NCBI RefSeq assembly: GCF_010093535.1
Contig: NW_022985198.1
Span: forward strand, 634,100-698,099
From: Lindgomyces ingoldianus
Lineage: Eukaryota; Ascomycota; Dothideomycetes; Pleosporales; Lindgomycetaceae
DNA: 64,000 nt
Reading direction: 5' to 3'
Shown: positions 50,201-61,266 of the stretch, in pieces
Layout: each line of letters starts with the position of its first letter
Numbering within the stretch: position 1 is the first letter of the stretch
Translations under genes and position numbers: made by a program
Notes under the pieces: generated by a model
What the model saw: the letters and a program-made list of their open reading frames with translations, nothing else
The model's database searches: none
Told to the model about the DNA's origin: nothing

Positions 50201-51567
50201 AGTGGTGCATCATAGCCCGCTTTTAAATTACCGTCCATGCCAAGGAATCTAGTGAGCGAACGATATATGGTGTAATGGAAGGCCGCAGCGTCGAGCGCAC
50301 TCTTTCCATTTTCTCGAATAAAGTACTTGTCGTTGGACTGGCTTGTAAGAGCGACAGCAGACGACAAATTGGCCGGGAGCATGTCTGGTTGTCGACCTCT
50401 TCCAAGGTAGATTGAAGCAAAGGAATTACCGCCCGTGATTTCGCCAGGCATGAAGAAGTTCTCCTTGCCCAACTTTCGAGCGCACTCACGGATATGCTTG
50501 CCAAATTCTCCTTGCGCATCAACGGTTACCTGAGTGGCTTTGTCAAAACGGAAACCGTCGATGTCAAGCATATTGATCGCGATGCAAGAAAAATGCTGGA
50601 TGCGCCGTCTGACTGAAGGGACCCACTCGCGCAGTCTGTCTTGGACGGAAGCGAATCTATTGAAGTTAGAGGGATAATTATTTCAGTCTGCTTGAGTATA
50701 TCTTACTTGGTCAGTTGACGTTGGAAATCGGGATAGACTCCGAAAGCTTCAGTGTCGCCATACTGGTCGAAGTCAGAGTTGTAGCAACCCTTCATCTGAT
50801 CAGTGTACGACTTCTCGATTGGAAATCCGGTTTCGTTCCAGAATCTGGGATACTGGCAAGTCTCATTGTAATTGTTGCCGATATCGAAGTCAAGGTACCG
50901 ACGATCACTCTTCCAAACAGTCTTGTGTTCCTTGAGTGTGAAAGGTGTAGTGTCGTTCAGGTACCCTTCAAAGCCAACCAGATCTCCCATGGTCGCAAAC
51001 GTGTTGTCGAGCACGACATACATTCCACGGCTGTGGATCTCCTTGATCACATCTCTCCACTCCTGTATCGTTCCATAGTGGTGGTCGAGTACGGTGAGAT
51101 CAATTGGGGAGAAGGAATCGGCTGTCCAAGGCTGATTAATGAAGGCAGAGCCGGCAATGTACAAGCCTTTTATTCCTAGCCCCTGAAGGTAATCAAGCGA
51201 ATCTCGTAGACCAGAGACATCACCACCATGGCGGAACTGGTTGCTGAAGATATCTTGCTCGAACGAAGTGCCGTTGGCGTTATCGTTCGTGGGATCACCA
51301 TTCGCGAACCTGTGGCAATATGCATCAGTCTCAGGTATATATGTCCATCTTAAATAAGGCTCACCTGTCAAGGAAAAATGTATAAAAAGGAAACCTCCAG
51401 TTTCGTGGTGAAGGGTTGAATGTATGATTGTCCCATGACCCCCAGTAGTCCAAGGGCGAAACTGCTGACTGATTCTGATTAAGATTATAGTCGAGCTCCC
51501 GGGGATCGTATGGAGATGCCCAGGCAAAGCTAATGAGAGTGATAAAGAAATAAAAATAGGAAAGCAT
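44241..51567 (-). CDS. AGS1: Alpha-1,3-glucan synthase
   Basis: A plasma-membrane enzyme that makes cell-wall alpha-1,3-glucan. Exons 51567-51365, 51309-50707, 50656-49985, 49934-45223 and 45169-44241, with introns of 50-55 nt, give 2372 aa, the usual length. Order: signal peptide (MLSYFYFFITLISFAWA); extracellular GH13 amylase-like domain with SPLDYWGSWDNHTFNPSP, GGDVSGLRDSLDYLQGLGIK, LDIDGFRFDKATQ (about residue 302) and MPGEITGG; a membrane segment near residue 1090; cytosolic GT5 glycogen/starch-synthase-like domain from about 1165 with KIGGLGVMAQLMGK; a Ser/Pro-rich linker; then a multi-pass C-terminal region. The fourth junction makes DEGGGAPVRDWVFRACV. An ATG 39 bases upstream (51606) is in frame and would put 13 residues before the signal peptide; the inner ATG fits the signal better. 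Confidence 0.96.
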
Positions 51568-53936
51568 ATTGTCATTCGACAGGTATCGTGCAGTGAGCGG
51601 AGCCATTCAGAGGCCAACAACGACGATATAATAGCGACAGACTAGGGAAGAAGGGACGCAAGCTAATATTGAATGAATGTCCAGCAGTGCGAACGAGTTG
51701 CACGAAACTGACCTGAAAGAGATTCAGAGGACCAGCAGTGAGGGAAGCCAGTCTGTAACGAAGGACACAGTTCACGGCGAGGGGGAGTGAGCCACTACGA
51801 GTCTACGGCATGGTTTGAGTATATGATATCGACGCCCACCTCCCTAAATGTGCCACCAGATATGCATCCTGAGGCACATTCCCGCGGTAAAGACTATTAA
51901 TGGACACAAGCAAGTGTCTCGTACGAGGAAGCCTCCACATGGGGATACGGGTAGCGGGCCGGTGGCATAACACATCGCTCCTCGCGTGCTCATTAGCAGA
52001 AGAGGCCATAGCTAGACGACCAGGCGGAGACGTTGGAGCATTACCAAGGTGGGATCTTCCGCACACGTTCAGCTTCAAGCCGCCAAGTATATTGCGACTG
52101 ATAAGATGTTGCAAAAAAGGAACAAGCTGATAGTAATGAGGCGTATTAGGTGGGTACTGCGATATGACGATACTCCTTTTTCATTTCCTGCAGTTAGAAG
52201 AAGATACATTCCGAGGTTGGAAAACCACTAGGGGCATTGCTACCATAAGAGGTACTGACGGTACATCACCCTGCTTAGAAGGGCATTATGGAGGCAAGTC
52301 TTAGTGACGTGATGTATGGCAGTTTTCGAGCCACAGCATGAGGAACTTTTGAAAGGATCTTCAAGGGGGTGCCTAGCGTTGTAGTGTCTAGCCAAGTAAC
52401 GCCTCAGAGTTATACGTTCCTAACGAGTAATTCGGACCTGAAGTGGCGGGAAGAATAGAAGTATTTCCGTATAAACCCGCCGTGGCTGGTACCAGGAAAA
52501 AGTCTGCGAGGGGGCACGACAAGGCGATAGGCCCTGAGCAGGCCAACGATCCTTGAGATTGCAGTCAGGCTAAGAAGTGAAACAAGTTTTGTGGAAGCTG
52601 ATAGGCGCCTAGAAACTTGATATCACAGTAAAACGGGGCGCCAAGGATGGTACCTGCCATTGTGTGGATAGGGGGACAATGGCGGCTGCTGATTGGGGGT
52701 TTGGATGAGGCTCTGCACACCTGGGTTGATAGAGGTGTTAAGAGGCTACAATAAATAATTCATTTTTGACGGCGAGAATAAGGGCCAAGGCTGTATTTCA
52801 CGTGATAGATTGGGAAGAGAATCGGGATTCAGTTCTTCCGACGAAAAAGTGTCGAGATAAGTGTCCGCCCATTTTTGTCCAATTTTCTGGCATCTTCTTT
52901 CTAAACGTTAGAAATGAGTCTACACGACGCCGAATACCCGAAGTATCCTAAGCACACACACTTTAGGCCGTTCTATCGTGGAGCTTGCTCAGAAGCGCGT
53001 CACATCACAGGCTCTAAAGCGGTCGCAATCCCTCCCGACCCTGCTTCCCTGGAATCCCGCAGCAAGATCTGCAGGGCGTCGTATCTCTTATCGGGTCCCA
53101 CAGCGGGCCAAAGACCAAGGGAAAATCTCTCGCCCGCCCAGGCCTGAGTGGGGGAGCATGGCAAGCATAGTCGAGAATTTACAACTTTAACATATGTAGC
53201 TTTGTAGGGCAGATGAGTTATGAGAGAAGTGGTGTATTGTGGGATGAGGGTCTGAGAAGCTACGTGGTTTGCTAAATAAATTTTATCAGCTGAAACCTGC
53301 ACGGTCTGCCCTGACGCACGGAAATTGCCGTTCACCAGCACCACAAGCTGAAGCTCTAGAGCTACATATAAACAGAATCTAGGTCTAAATATTCAGTGGA
53401 TCAGGAAGTTAATAACAAGGATTAATTTGAGCCTACTAGCTAGTCGCAGGAGCAAACATGAAGCCTAATAGCTCTGCCTCTGTAACCTAGTTTACATGAA
53501 CAAGAGGTACAAGCAAGAGATTAAGAATCTTTTAAAAGAAGCGTTAATAGGTCTACGTACAGTATTAAGTCAATAATTAAGACGTTACGTAAAGAAGAAA
53601 GAAATGCAGAAAAGGCAACGCGGATATTAATAGAAGGTAGCTTAAGCGCGGCACGAAGCCCATGCGCAGGCACATAATTAGACAAAAAGAAAAGAAGGTT
53701 CTTCAGTGTTACTTGTAGATACTATAACTATACCCTCTCTTAAAGGTTAACTCTTATACACTGGCTTTATTTCTATTTAAGTTAGTTTACCTTAGGGGTA
53801 ACGATACACAAGGCCTGCTTTGATTTTTAAAATTGACCTGATAGCATGTAGTTAATTACACAGCACCCATCTTTTGCGGAATGCGAACTATTTACAAGGA
53901 CTTATCGCAATCGCAATTGGACCATAATAGCCAGAT
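51568..53936. other. 2.4-kb gene-poor stretch upstream of AGS1
   Basis: The AGS1 upstream region, then sequence with no supported gene. It contains a CACGTG near 52799. From 53350 to 53860 it becomes A/T-rich with many TTAATA/TTACG strings, like decayed transposon DNA. Open frames at 51900-52130 and 52914-53190 have no motif. Confidence 0.5.
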
Positions 53937-54472
53937 ATGGACATACAGAGAGGCCCCACGAAGTCTTTCCTAGGCAACCCATTGAGATATATAGTAACAT
54001 CGGAATACAAGAAGACCATCGCCCGCCTCTGGCAAACAGGTATTGGACCGTGGCGCTGTTACTCCTTCACGCCTTCTAATACCACAACGAGACATATCGC
54101 GGGAAATCCAGCCCCTTCACCCGTCACGTCTGTTTCGCAGATCTGAGCCCAGCCATGGTCTACGAAGTCATCCAGCCTGTCAGCGGACCTAGTATCTTCC
54201 AAGAATTGCTGGACAAGCACAATGTCACTCCAGTAATCCACCATGTCGCATATGATATGAATGGAATTCCCTTCCTAGATCGAATCAAGGAGTCTGGGAA
54301 GAGGATGTTTACAATGTTGCAGGGTGAGGGTTAGATGAGTAAGAACCATTTTGAATTCTTCAAGACTGAGGATGCTACCGGGACGCGTTTTGAGGCGTAT
54401 GAGTTTCCGAATTATTAGGATTATCTACAACCGGAAAAGCGGTTTCCTCATCCTCCAGGAGAAAATGCGTGA
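53937..54472 (+). pseudogene. Broken VOC/glyoxalase-fold protein gene
   Basis: The first frame (from ATG 53937) reads MDIQRGPTKSFLGNP and TIARLWQTGIGPWRCYSFTP. Near 54090 the coding sense shifts frame and continues as TYRGKSSPFTRHVCFADLSP, MVYEVIQPVSGPSIFQELL and PVIHHVAYDMNGIPFLDR, then KNHFEFFKTEDATGTRFEAY. Two in-frame stops interrupt the second frame: TAG at 54332 and TAG at 54416. The HHVAYD and TEDATGTRFE blocks match the metal-ligand strands of fungal glyoxalase/VOC-superfamily proteins. The frameshift plus two stops indicate a dead gene. The first TAG may come from a TGG by a TpG-to-TpA change; that ancestral codon is inferred. Confidence 0.75.
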
Positions 54473-54651
54473 TTGAGTTTGTTGGCTTCCATGAAGGAAT
54501 TTCCTGGGAAGGGTGTGGTTACCGCAAATATAGGGAAGCGGAACGGTTGAGTATATAAAAGGCCTTGAGCTTGATTATCCAGCCTGGTATATAGGAGCTT
54601 CTGTCTGTACATGGATCAGCAATCACTTATTAAACCAACCTTTCTGTATCT

Positions 54652-55735
54652 TTAGTCTCTTACCTTGTAGTACTTTGCCTTAATTGGCTCCTGCTCCGCC
54701 GCGTATCGCTGTGCAGCTTTAGCAACTGCTTCCCTCCTCTTCATCTTTTTCTCGGTAATCTGCAAAGCACGCCTTTGGCTCTCCGGAATACCAACCAGCC
54801 CCATTTCACCACGAACAGCGACACGGCGGTCGTTGCTGCGTGAGGGTCTACTTTGTTTTTTATCTGCCATCTCTTGATTTTCTCCTGCAGTAGTCCTCAT
54901 CTCAGCTCTCTTGATTCTATATTGCGAATCTTTTGTCCTCGATTGTGCAAGTCCCGGTTTAGTACGAATCTGAGTAGCATCAGAGCGAGAATTGATAACA
55001 ACCCCAGAAGGAAGCCTCATTTCTGTCCCAGATAGCTTGATTGCAGCACTCTTCGTACGCTCTACATCTTCGGTTTGGCCTTCATCCCCGCTATCGGAAA
55101 GCTCCCAAAAGTCAAGAAGCTCAGATTCTGCGTTCATCTTGATCATGCAATGGCCCTTATCTCGCATATGTGTCTGCACCCCATCCACAGTGCCTTTCTC
55201 TAGACCGCAATAGAGACATTCATTATATTCGAATATAATGATTGCAAGGTATCCAAGGAAAGATTCCATGTCTGATAATTGCTCTGGTGAGGGGATGAAA
55301 AGGCCATGTAGGGATGACATATGGTCTATATTCGCATTAAGAGTCGGCAAGTCTAGGTTGCAGAAGAGGCATTGCGTTGGAGGAATCTTCTTAGAGATCT
55401 TATATTCAGCCTCAGGTATATCTTCTGAAATGGAATCAGATTCGACTTCGGCATCGCATGAGGAGATTCGCTTTTTCCCTTTCTCATCGATGTCCTTCTG
55501 TCGAGGGATTATTTCCTGGCTCTTGGCTTCTGTATCATACTGTTCTTCCGATAATGCTGGTAATTCAGCTAAACGACGCCTTAGATTATGTACACTGCTA
55601 CTGTTAGCCCCACACCATAATGCTTCGCGGTTATTCCTACTGCCAAGGCTGTCGCATATGCGAACGCTGAAGCTCGCTAGTTTTGAAAGTAATAGAGCAA
55701 GTATTGCAAGGAAACATAGGCAACTTCGAAGTCAT
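54652..55735 (-). CDS. REI1-like zinc-finger protein lacking the second finger
   Basis: REI1 is a cytoplasmic 60S maturation factor. Exons 55735-55641 and 55594-54652 are joined by removing a 46-nt intron (donor GTAGGA, branch CTAAC, acceptor TAGCAG), giving 345 aa. The junction makes HMRQPWHVHNLRRRLAEL, the conserved end of finger 1, after FPCNTCSITFKTSELQR. Then, where REI1 normally has a second finger of the CQACQKTY type, there is only a Glu/Lys-rich stretch. The two later fingers are intact: CLFCNLDLPTLNANIDHMSS and CLYCGLEKGTVDGVQTHMRD. The C-terminal block GEMGLVGIPESQRRALQI is also kept. Codons are richer in A/T than in the housekeeping genes. This looks like a diverged paralog rather than the main REI1. 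Confidence 0.83.
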
Positions 55736-56309
55736 TCTGAAATTGCTTCTTTTTCTGTTGGAAGATGTAGGAAGAGTGGAAGCCTGAATATAGATCGGTT
55801 AATGTGTAAATATGAAGGTGCCCCTGTGTAAGGTGCGAAGGCGCAGGGGTAATTACAGACAATGAGAACTTAGTTGATTAATTATAGTAAGCCAAAAAGG
55901 GCTTATATAGGCAGGAGAGTGGTAATTATACGAAGAATGACGAAGATCGTTGAAAGTCACATGATTGCTCGGCAACATCAAGTGTTAATCCGAATGAGGC
56001 GTAGCGCAATGTTGCCACACATGAGTCATAATTAGTCTACTTTGCTCATTCTCAATCATGCACTCTCACTCTGTCTGACTCCTAATAGGTCCTGCAATTC
56101 AGCACAGCTCTTCATGACTGAAGAGTAAACTCTAGACTTATAGTAAAAATTCGACTCGCGTCCGCTATACCCCCGTTGCATCATCCCTTCAAACACCAGC
56201 AGAGGGTGTTATCAACAGCTCATGGCTAATCACAAATGGCGGTGTTCTTGAGTAACCTAAAGCCACTTCGCCTACTGAGAGAATTTAGAGACAAGGCCTT
56301 TTAGTTCCA
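55736..56309. other. Intergenic between REI1-like gene and NLR-like remnant
   Basis: No gene seen. The minus-strand sequence after the last recognisable TPR unit (below 56310) may hold further decayed TPR units that I could not align. Confidence 0.45.
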
Positions 56310-58010
56310 GTTTTGCGACTTGGGGGGGGTAAATGCGAGATTAGCCATTGCCGTCAGCGTGTCTGGGTGTTCATTCCTAAGTACCTTCTTTCTTATTCCC
56401 ATCACTGACACCTCTAGGCCTTCAGGTTCTGCAAACTGTTCTTGATTCCACGGCACCGACCCCAGGTGACTAACGCTAGTGAGCGTGTCTGAGTGCTTAG
56501 GCCTAAGATTCTTCTCTCATCCTTCTAGTGCTCGCCGGTGGATTGCTTCTTCCTCGTCATACTTGCCCTAGCTCTTTAATACTGACCCAAGGCGGCTGGC
56601 GCTGGTGAGCGTGTTTAGGTGCCTAGGCCTAAGAACCTTCTCTCTTCTTTCTAGTGCTCGCTAGCTCAGCTTCTCCGCCGCGCCGTACTTCCCCTAGTAC
56701 TGTAACATTAACACTAAAATGATGAAGTTCGCCAGTGTCCGGTTGTCGTCTAGCCCTAACATAAACTCCCTAGGTATCAGCGCCTTCATTGTATCGTTTG
56801 CGCTGACTTATAGCTTCCTTTCATCTACATATACCATTAGTGGCACAAATTGGCGTTTCGACCGCCGCCCCGTATTGTTGATTGGTGATAGCTAGACTTA
56901 GGTGTAGAACTGTACTAACGCATGCATCTTACGTATATTAGTCTTGGCCGTTACTGTGATAAGGGAGTACGACCGTAGGCTCTCAGAATCGTCGTCAGAT
57001 ATGGCTAAACGAAATTTGCTAAGTTATTACTACTGACTTTAATGCAGATTCGTCACGATACTTATCACCTGAATCCTAGTTTAAGATATTCCCTCGCTTC
57101 TTATAGTTAGCGCGAAACTCATTCAGATAGCCTCATATCATCATACGCGTTCGCTGATTTATGCATGGAGCAGCTTGAGTGATTGCAAGAGGGATGTAGT
57201 CGAGAGCATGAAGCAGCTCTATCCCTCCCTCTTTAGTCACTGTGGGTAGCAGCTTGTTACAAACCTATAGGAATTAGCCCCCATCTATGTCAAGAACGCC
57301 TCCGATATTCTTATAGCTTCTTTCCGGCCTTGCTGCCGCGTCGTTATTCCTAGACGTGATCAAAATAGATCCGTTGCGGGTTTGAGGGTTGAGGGGGATA
57401 CGCCACCAGCGACACGGATGAGCTATTTGAAGGCCTATTGTGCTCTCGCTATTGAAATTGGGAGAAAGTCTCGACATCGTCAGCGTTATTGAGGATCATC
57501 GCCCGTCGTCCACTTGTCTCACCACATAACCAATCACTAACTAGCTTTAAAATATCGACCTTAGATTATTTCTCTCTGGAAGATTAAGGATGTCCCCAAT
57601 TCCTCTATACGCTTCTTCGAACCGGAATTTAGCGCCAGCATGCACCCAGAATACGAATGTTTGCGGTGACTCATCGCGGATAGAATGGCAGTAGTGTATG
57701 GCAAGTTGTGACTTTCTTCTATATTATTAGAAGCGGCGCACAAAAGGTGAAGGGAGTTAAAATACCCTACGCCACCCAAACCTACAAGTGGTGCGCGAGC
57801 TCCTTGTCCAGCGGACCTATTATGGATCCACACTAGGATCTTGGGCCAATCCACGAAGTCGGGGTCTGGGGCGAACGTCATGGTGGAGAAGAGCTTCTGT
57901 TCTTGGAACAGATTAGTCTATGCGTGTTAGTACAGAGGTCCGAACCTTGTTATATACATACCGTGCATTGACAGAGAGCCAAAGTTGAAGTTGCTATCCA
58001 TCCGCCGTGG
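56310..58010 (-). pseudogene. Decayed NB-ARC / TPR (NLR-like, STAND) gene
   Basis: Read from high to low coordinates in shifting frames. First is an N-terminal MDSNFNFGSLS block, then FVDWPKILVWIHNRS, then ALVGLGGVG, which continues across a probable 60-nt intron (GTATTT donor, GAAG acceptor) into KSQLAIHYCHSIRDESPQTF, completing a P-loop. FVFWVHAGAKFRFEEAYRGI and KVDILKLVSDWL / RAMILNNADDVETF follow after a frameshift, then LRSYSLI and MHALVQF. The C-terminal part is kinesin-light-chain-type TPRs: GKYDEEEAIHRRALEG, EKVLRPRHLNTLTSASRLGS and LRNEHPDTLTAMANLAF. There are at least ten stops and several frame changes, so it is not functional. Intact relatives in fungi act in non-self recognition or programmed cell death. 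Both ends are approximate. Confidence 0.82.
56351..56730 (-). repeat. 126-bp tandem period = three decayed 42-residue TPR units
   Basis: The string GCGTGT starts at 56357, 56483 and 56609, exactly 126 bp apart, each followed on the plus strand by an imperfect CCTAAG and a C/T-rich stretch. On the minus strand the units translate into kinesin-light-chain-like TPRs of 42 residues with the EHPDTLT-type helix end. The repeat is therefore coding in origin and belongs to the NLR-like pseudogene. Confidence 0.8.
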
Positions 58011-59388
58011 TATGTAAGCCGGGGATGACGATGCAATCATCGATCTGGCCATAGACATCGCTCGCGTTCTTTATTCTAATGATCGGGTGCAAGGTGGGAC
58101 TCAGGGTGATGGAAGAAGAGAGTGAGGAAAGGCTGTACAGCAGTAGCACCCGTCATCTTGGCTAGGCACTGAGGGACAGCCGAATGATGCGCTGCTATCG
58201 GCATGTTTCGAAATGTCCAATAGCCGTCGATTTGGCTGTGCGCGGAGAAACATAGATCCTGCTCTACCGCTATTTTTAGATCGCATTTTTCTTCCTCTAG
58301 GGATCCATCAACTCTTCCCTGGCTCTCACTCTGGAAGAGTCTTAGCACTGGCTGTTTCGCGACACATTCGTGACATGACGCTTAGAGGATCCCCGATACA
58401 AGTTGAAATGACTGCTTCTTCTTTCGTTGCACGCTTTGCTTGTGCAGCTTCCGCTTAGCTGCCTATGCCAGCTACCTAAATTTCTTAGTCATCAGCCATC
58501 TGCAGACCGCTGATGAACCACCTGGACAACAGAATCATCCTCTCCTGCCACCACATAAGCCAAATTCGGCGCGAAGATCTAAAGCCCATACCCCTGGAAA
58601 TCAAAATCAGGATGCCCTTCACCGCCAAGTCAGCTCCAAAGCTTGGCAAAGCTTGAACCTAGCATTTATGAGGGATTTTTTCGTGCCAAGGGCGCTTGTT
58701 AAAGCTTGGTGAGGCTTAGTGTTGCCGGGAACCCTGGCACTTCCTCAACCACAAGGACAGCTGGGAGGGTCTGATTGCGCGGCTTACCCGCTCGCCGAGG
58801 AAACGGCCAATGGTATGGTGCTGGAATGCTTCACAGCGGGGGCTGAGGTGGCTCAGCTGGAGTTCCGTTGATTGACTTGGATTGAAATGGTATTAGCGAT
58901 GCGATTTTTGATGCAAGAGTGTGGCGACGGTGGGGTGCAAGGCTGCGCATGGAGGGAAGTTGGCCAATTGCGAGGGAATTGTTAGCACGCCCTGATATGC
59001 GGGTTTCACAGAGCAAACAGAGAATGCAGACCGGCGACAGGTAGGCGAATGAGTGAGGATTACGAAGGAGGATGCTGCAGTGCATGACGAAGGTGATGGT
59101 TTCTTGATTGGTAGGCTTAGGTGGAGGGTGGTGAGGAGCTGATGGCTCTGGCCGCAGATAAAGGACGGCTGCCCACGCCTGTTAGCACTCTCCTTTCTTT
59201 CCTCCATCCAACATCCACTCTTCCATTGCGTAGCTTTCGGCGGACTCTGATCAATTTCGGCCTTCAGCCTCTATTTCACTCCCTTTCGTCGAGCTTCAAT
59301 CCCGTAAGTCTCATTCCATACGCATTTGGAAGGTAGGAACTCATATCTCCTAGGCCTAAAGGAGTCAATCGAACCCATCTCCTTCATC
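58011..59388. other. Intergenic, promoter-like right end
   Basis: No gene is supported from 58011 to about 59100. The segment 59180-59300 is C/T-rich, like a fungal promoter. A GTAAGT at 59299 and a TCCTAG ending at 59352 could bound a 5'-UTR intron of about 54 nt in front of the cysteine-rich peptide gene. Confidence 0.45.
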
Positions 59389-59511
59389 ATGCCTGGCAGC
59401 ACCACCTCTTCGATCTCCTCCATCCTCAAGCCCAAGCCGATCAAGACCTCCTGTGGTGAAGAGTGCGACTGCTGCGGCTGCGACGAGTCCTGCTGGTGCG
59501 TCGTTATGTAA
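59389..59511 (+). CDS. Short cysteine-rich peptide, metallothionein-like (40 aa)
   Basis: ATG at 59389, TAA at 59509. The N-terminal half is Ser/Thr/Lys/Pro (MPGSTTSSISSILKPKPIK). The C-terminal half packs seven cysteines into 16 residues in the order C-x3-C-x-CC-x-C-x3-C-x-C, with Asp and Glu between them, as in small metal-binding thioneins. There is no signal peptide, so it is not a secreted effector of the usual kind. A role in copper or zinc binding is inferred from composition only. An upstream in-frame TTG (59326) was rejected. The C/T-rich upstream region and possible leader intron support expression. Confidence 0.6.
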   Translation: MPGSTTSSISSILKPKPIKTSCGEECDCCGCDESCWCVVM

Positions 59512-59729
59512 CCGGGAAACATCCTAAATACCGACGGAGATAGTGATGGGAGGTGTGTAGGATAGGTTCGGAAGCGCAAGAGAGGCTTGCCTAGGAGTCC
59601 GATGCTATGCCATTCAATCGAGTCATCCAAAACAATTTCCATCTCGTTCACTTTAAGTCCAAGCTCGCCTTGTTCGGCTAAATTAACAATTACGCTTCTA
59701 AAACCTTTGATATGAAATCTTGCACTACT

Positions 59730-60682
59730 TCATTTCCTTTCCGTATGGTTTCCCTCCAACTCAACTGGAACCTCCCTTCCATATATCTCTGTCGCTGGCG
59801 CCCCGTTCGCGCTGTACTTCACGCTCGGTCCAGTCATCATTTCTCGTCTCGGTAGCCCCTCCTCTAACTCTGCCCCCCCATACCCTTCTTGCCCTCCTCT
59901 ATTTGCATCCCGTGCGTTCTTCTTATTTTTAGCAAGCTTGAGAAGTAATAATGCAACTGCGCATAAAAGCCCTATGAATACCAATCCGCCTAGCACTCCT
60001 CCCGCAATTGCTCCCACATTCGTCTTCTTCTTTGCATTGGGTTCACTTGTCGAGCTCGACGACTGGGCAGATGCCGTGGTAGAAGACGGTGTAGACGTAG
60101 ACGTAGACGGCGCAGTTGCAGAAGAGGAAGCGGAGGATGATTGTTCGTTACCTGTGAGAAGAATGAAGCCTCGGCTCGGGGACTCGTTATCGGTGGACGT
60201 AAACAGAGGCGGATTAGAGTGTGGCTTAAACCGTAATACGAATTGCGGATCGGTTTTCACAACGTCATTGCTAACGTTGACTTTCCAGTCCAGGCTACCG
60301 GATGAATCGAACGTCACATTCGCTGTTCCGATTCGTCAGCAAAAGTCTCCATTTGTATTTCAGGTCTCGTCCAATCGAATCATTGGAATTGTTGGGTTCT
60401 TCATGCGACCCGACCTGACCGATAAAAATAGGCAAGAAACAAAATCGACTTACAAAGAAGCAATAGCGAATACGAATCCGATCGAAACCAAGAGATCCAT
60501 AGATCCGTGACACCAGGATCGTCGCGAACTCCATGCCATCCTTCCTGCCATGCGATTTTCATTGTATCCCCAACCGCCCAATGTTCGCTGAGATCCGTAA
60601 CATTTGGATCTGGAACTGTGAATTGGAATTGTGCTGAAGCAAGGCTGACATAATAGCCTAATGTGAGGAAATTGGATCGCAT
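59730..60682 (-). CDS. Single-pass membrane protein with Ser-rich stalk (fungal cell-surface type)
   Basis: Exons 60682-60454 and 60322-59730 are joined across a 131-nt intron (GTAAGT donor, branch CTGAC, acceptor AACAG), giving 273 aa. The signal peptide is at the N-terminus (MRSNFLTLGYYVSLASA). The outside domain of about 130 residues has QFTVPDPNVTDLSEHW and several N-x-S/T sites, then a Ser/Thr-rich stalk. A TM helix (VGAIAGGVLGGLVFIGLLCA) is followed by a basic stop-transfer (KLAKNKKNARD) and a short cytoplasmic tail. The layout recalls Wsc/Mid2-type surface proteins, but I see no WSC cysteine domain. A sensor or adhesion role is only a guess. A dead paralog lies immediately upstream (61267-62215). 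Confidence 0.82.
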
Positions 60683-61266
60683 CGTAGGTGCATGTGTTGG
60701 TGTTCGTCCAGAATCGCAACAGACACAGTTCGCGACGGCTTGTATATCAAGTTTTGAGGGGAAGAAGTGTGCTGAGAATGAGGGAAAGCTTCAGAGTTAG
60801 TTCAAGGATTACCCGCCCTTTTGAGTTGCTGTCAGATCGTGTTTCGCGATTTTGAGGGATGAGGCAGTGTCAAAGAGGCGTTGGGGGCTAATATGATGTT
60901 CCTTCATTGGCTTACGGATCCGAAATTTTCATCAGCAAAGGAGAGAGTTTGATTGCGCCTTGTTCTGGAAAATCTCACGCGCAGTCGAGGGTTACGGAAC
61001 ATTAATAAGAAGAGTAATAAGAGCATGCGGGCACGTTCTCTTCCACTGTTACCAATGGGGACGCGATCTAATCTTAAGGAAATGAGTTAGGATTTGTGTG
61101 ATTGCCCTGCTCTCTGTAGCCGCAACAGGAACTTCGGATTTGATTTTCATTTGCATTCGTGGCATCGTTCAATCCTTCTGAGCACGACCCGCAGCAATTC
61201 GTGCACGGATCAGGAAAATATGCTAACCGAAACGGCTAGTGTATTCGAACAAGTTTCAATTTCAGG
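60683..61266. other. Intergenic between intact and dead paralog
   Basis: A 584-bp upstream region of the membrane-protein gene. No frame of note; it presumably carries that gene's promoter. Confidence 0.5.

Noticed and set aside
55595..55640. Stop codons after finger 1 made the REI1-like gene look like a pseudogene
   Set aside because: They lie in a 46-nt intron with donor, CTAAC branch and CAG acceptor; removal restores HMRQPWHVHNLRRR in frame.
59271..59651. 126-aa minus-strand frame over the cysteine-rich peptide gene
   Set aside because: No motif, and its sequence reads as the reverse of the cysteine codons; the plus-strand peptide has a far stronger pattern.
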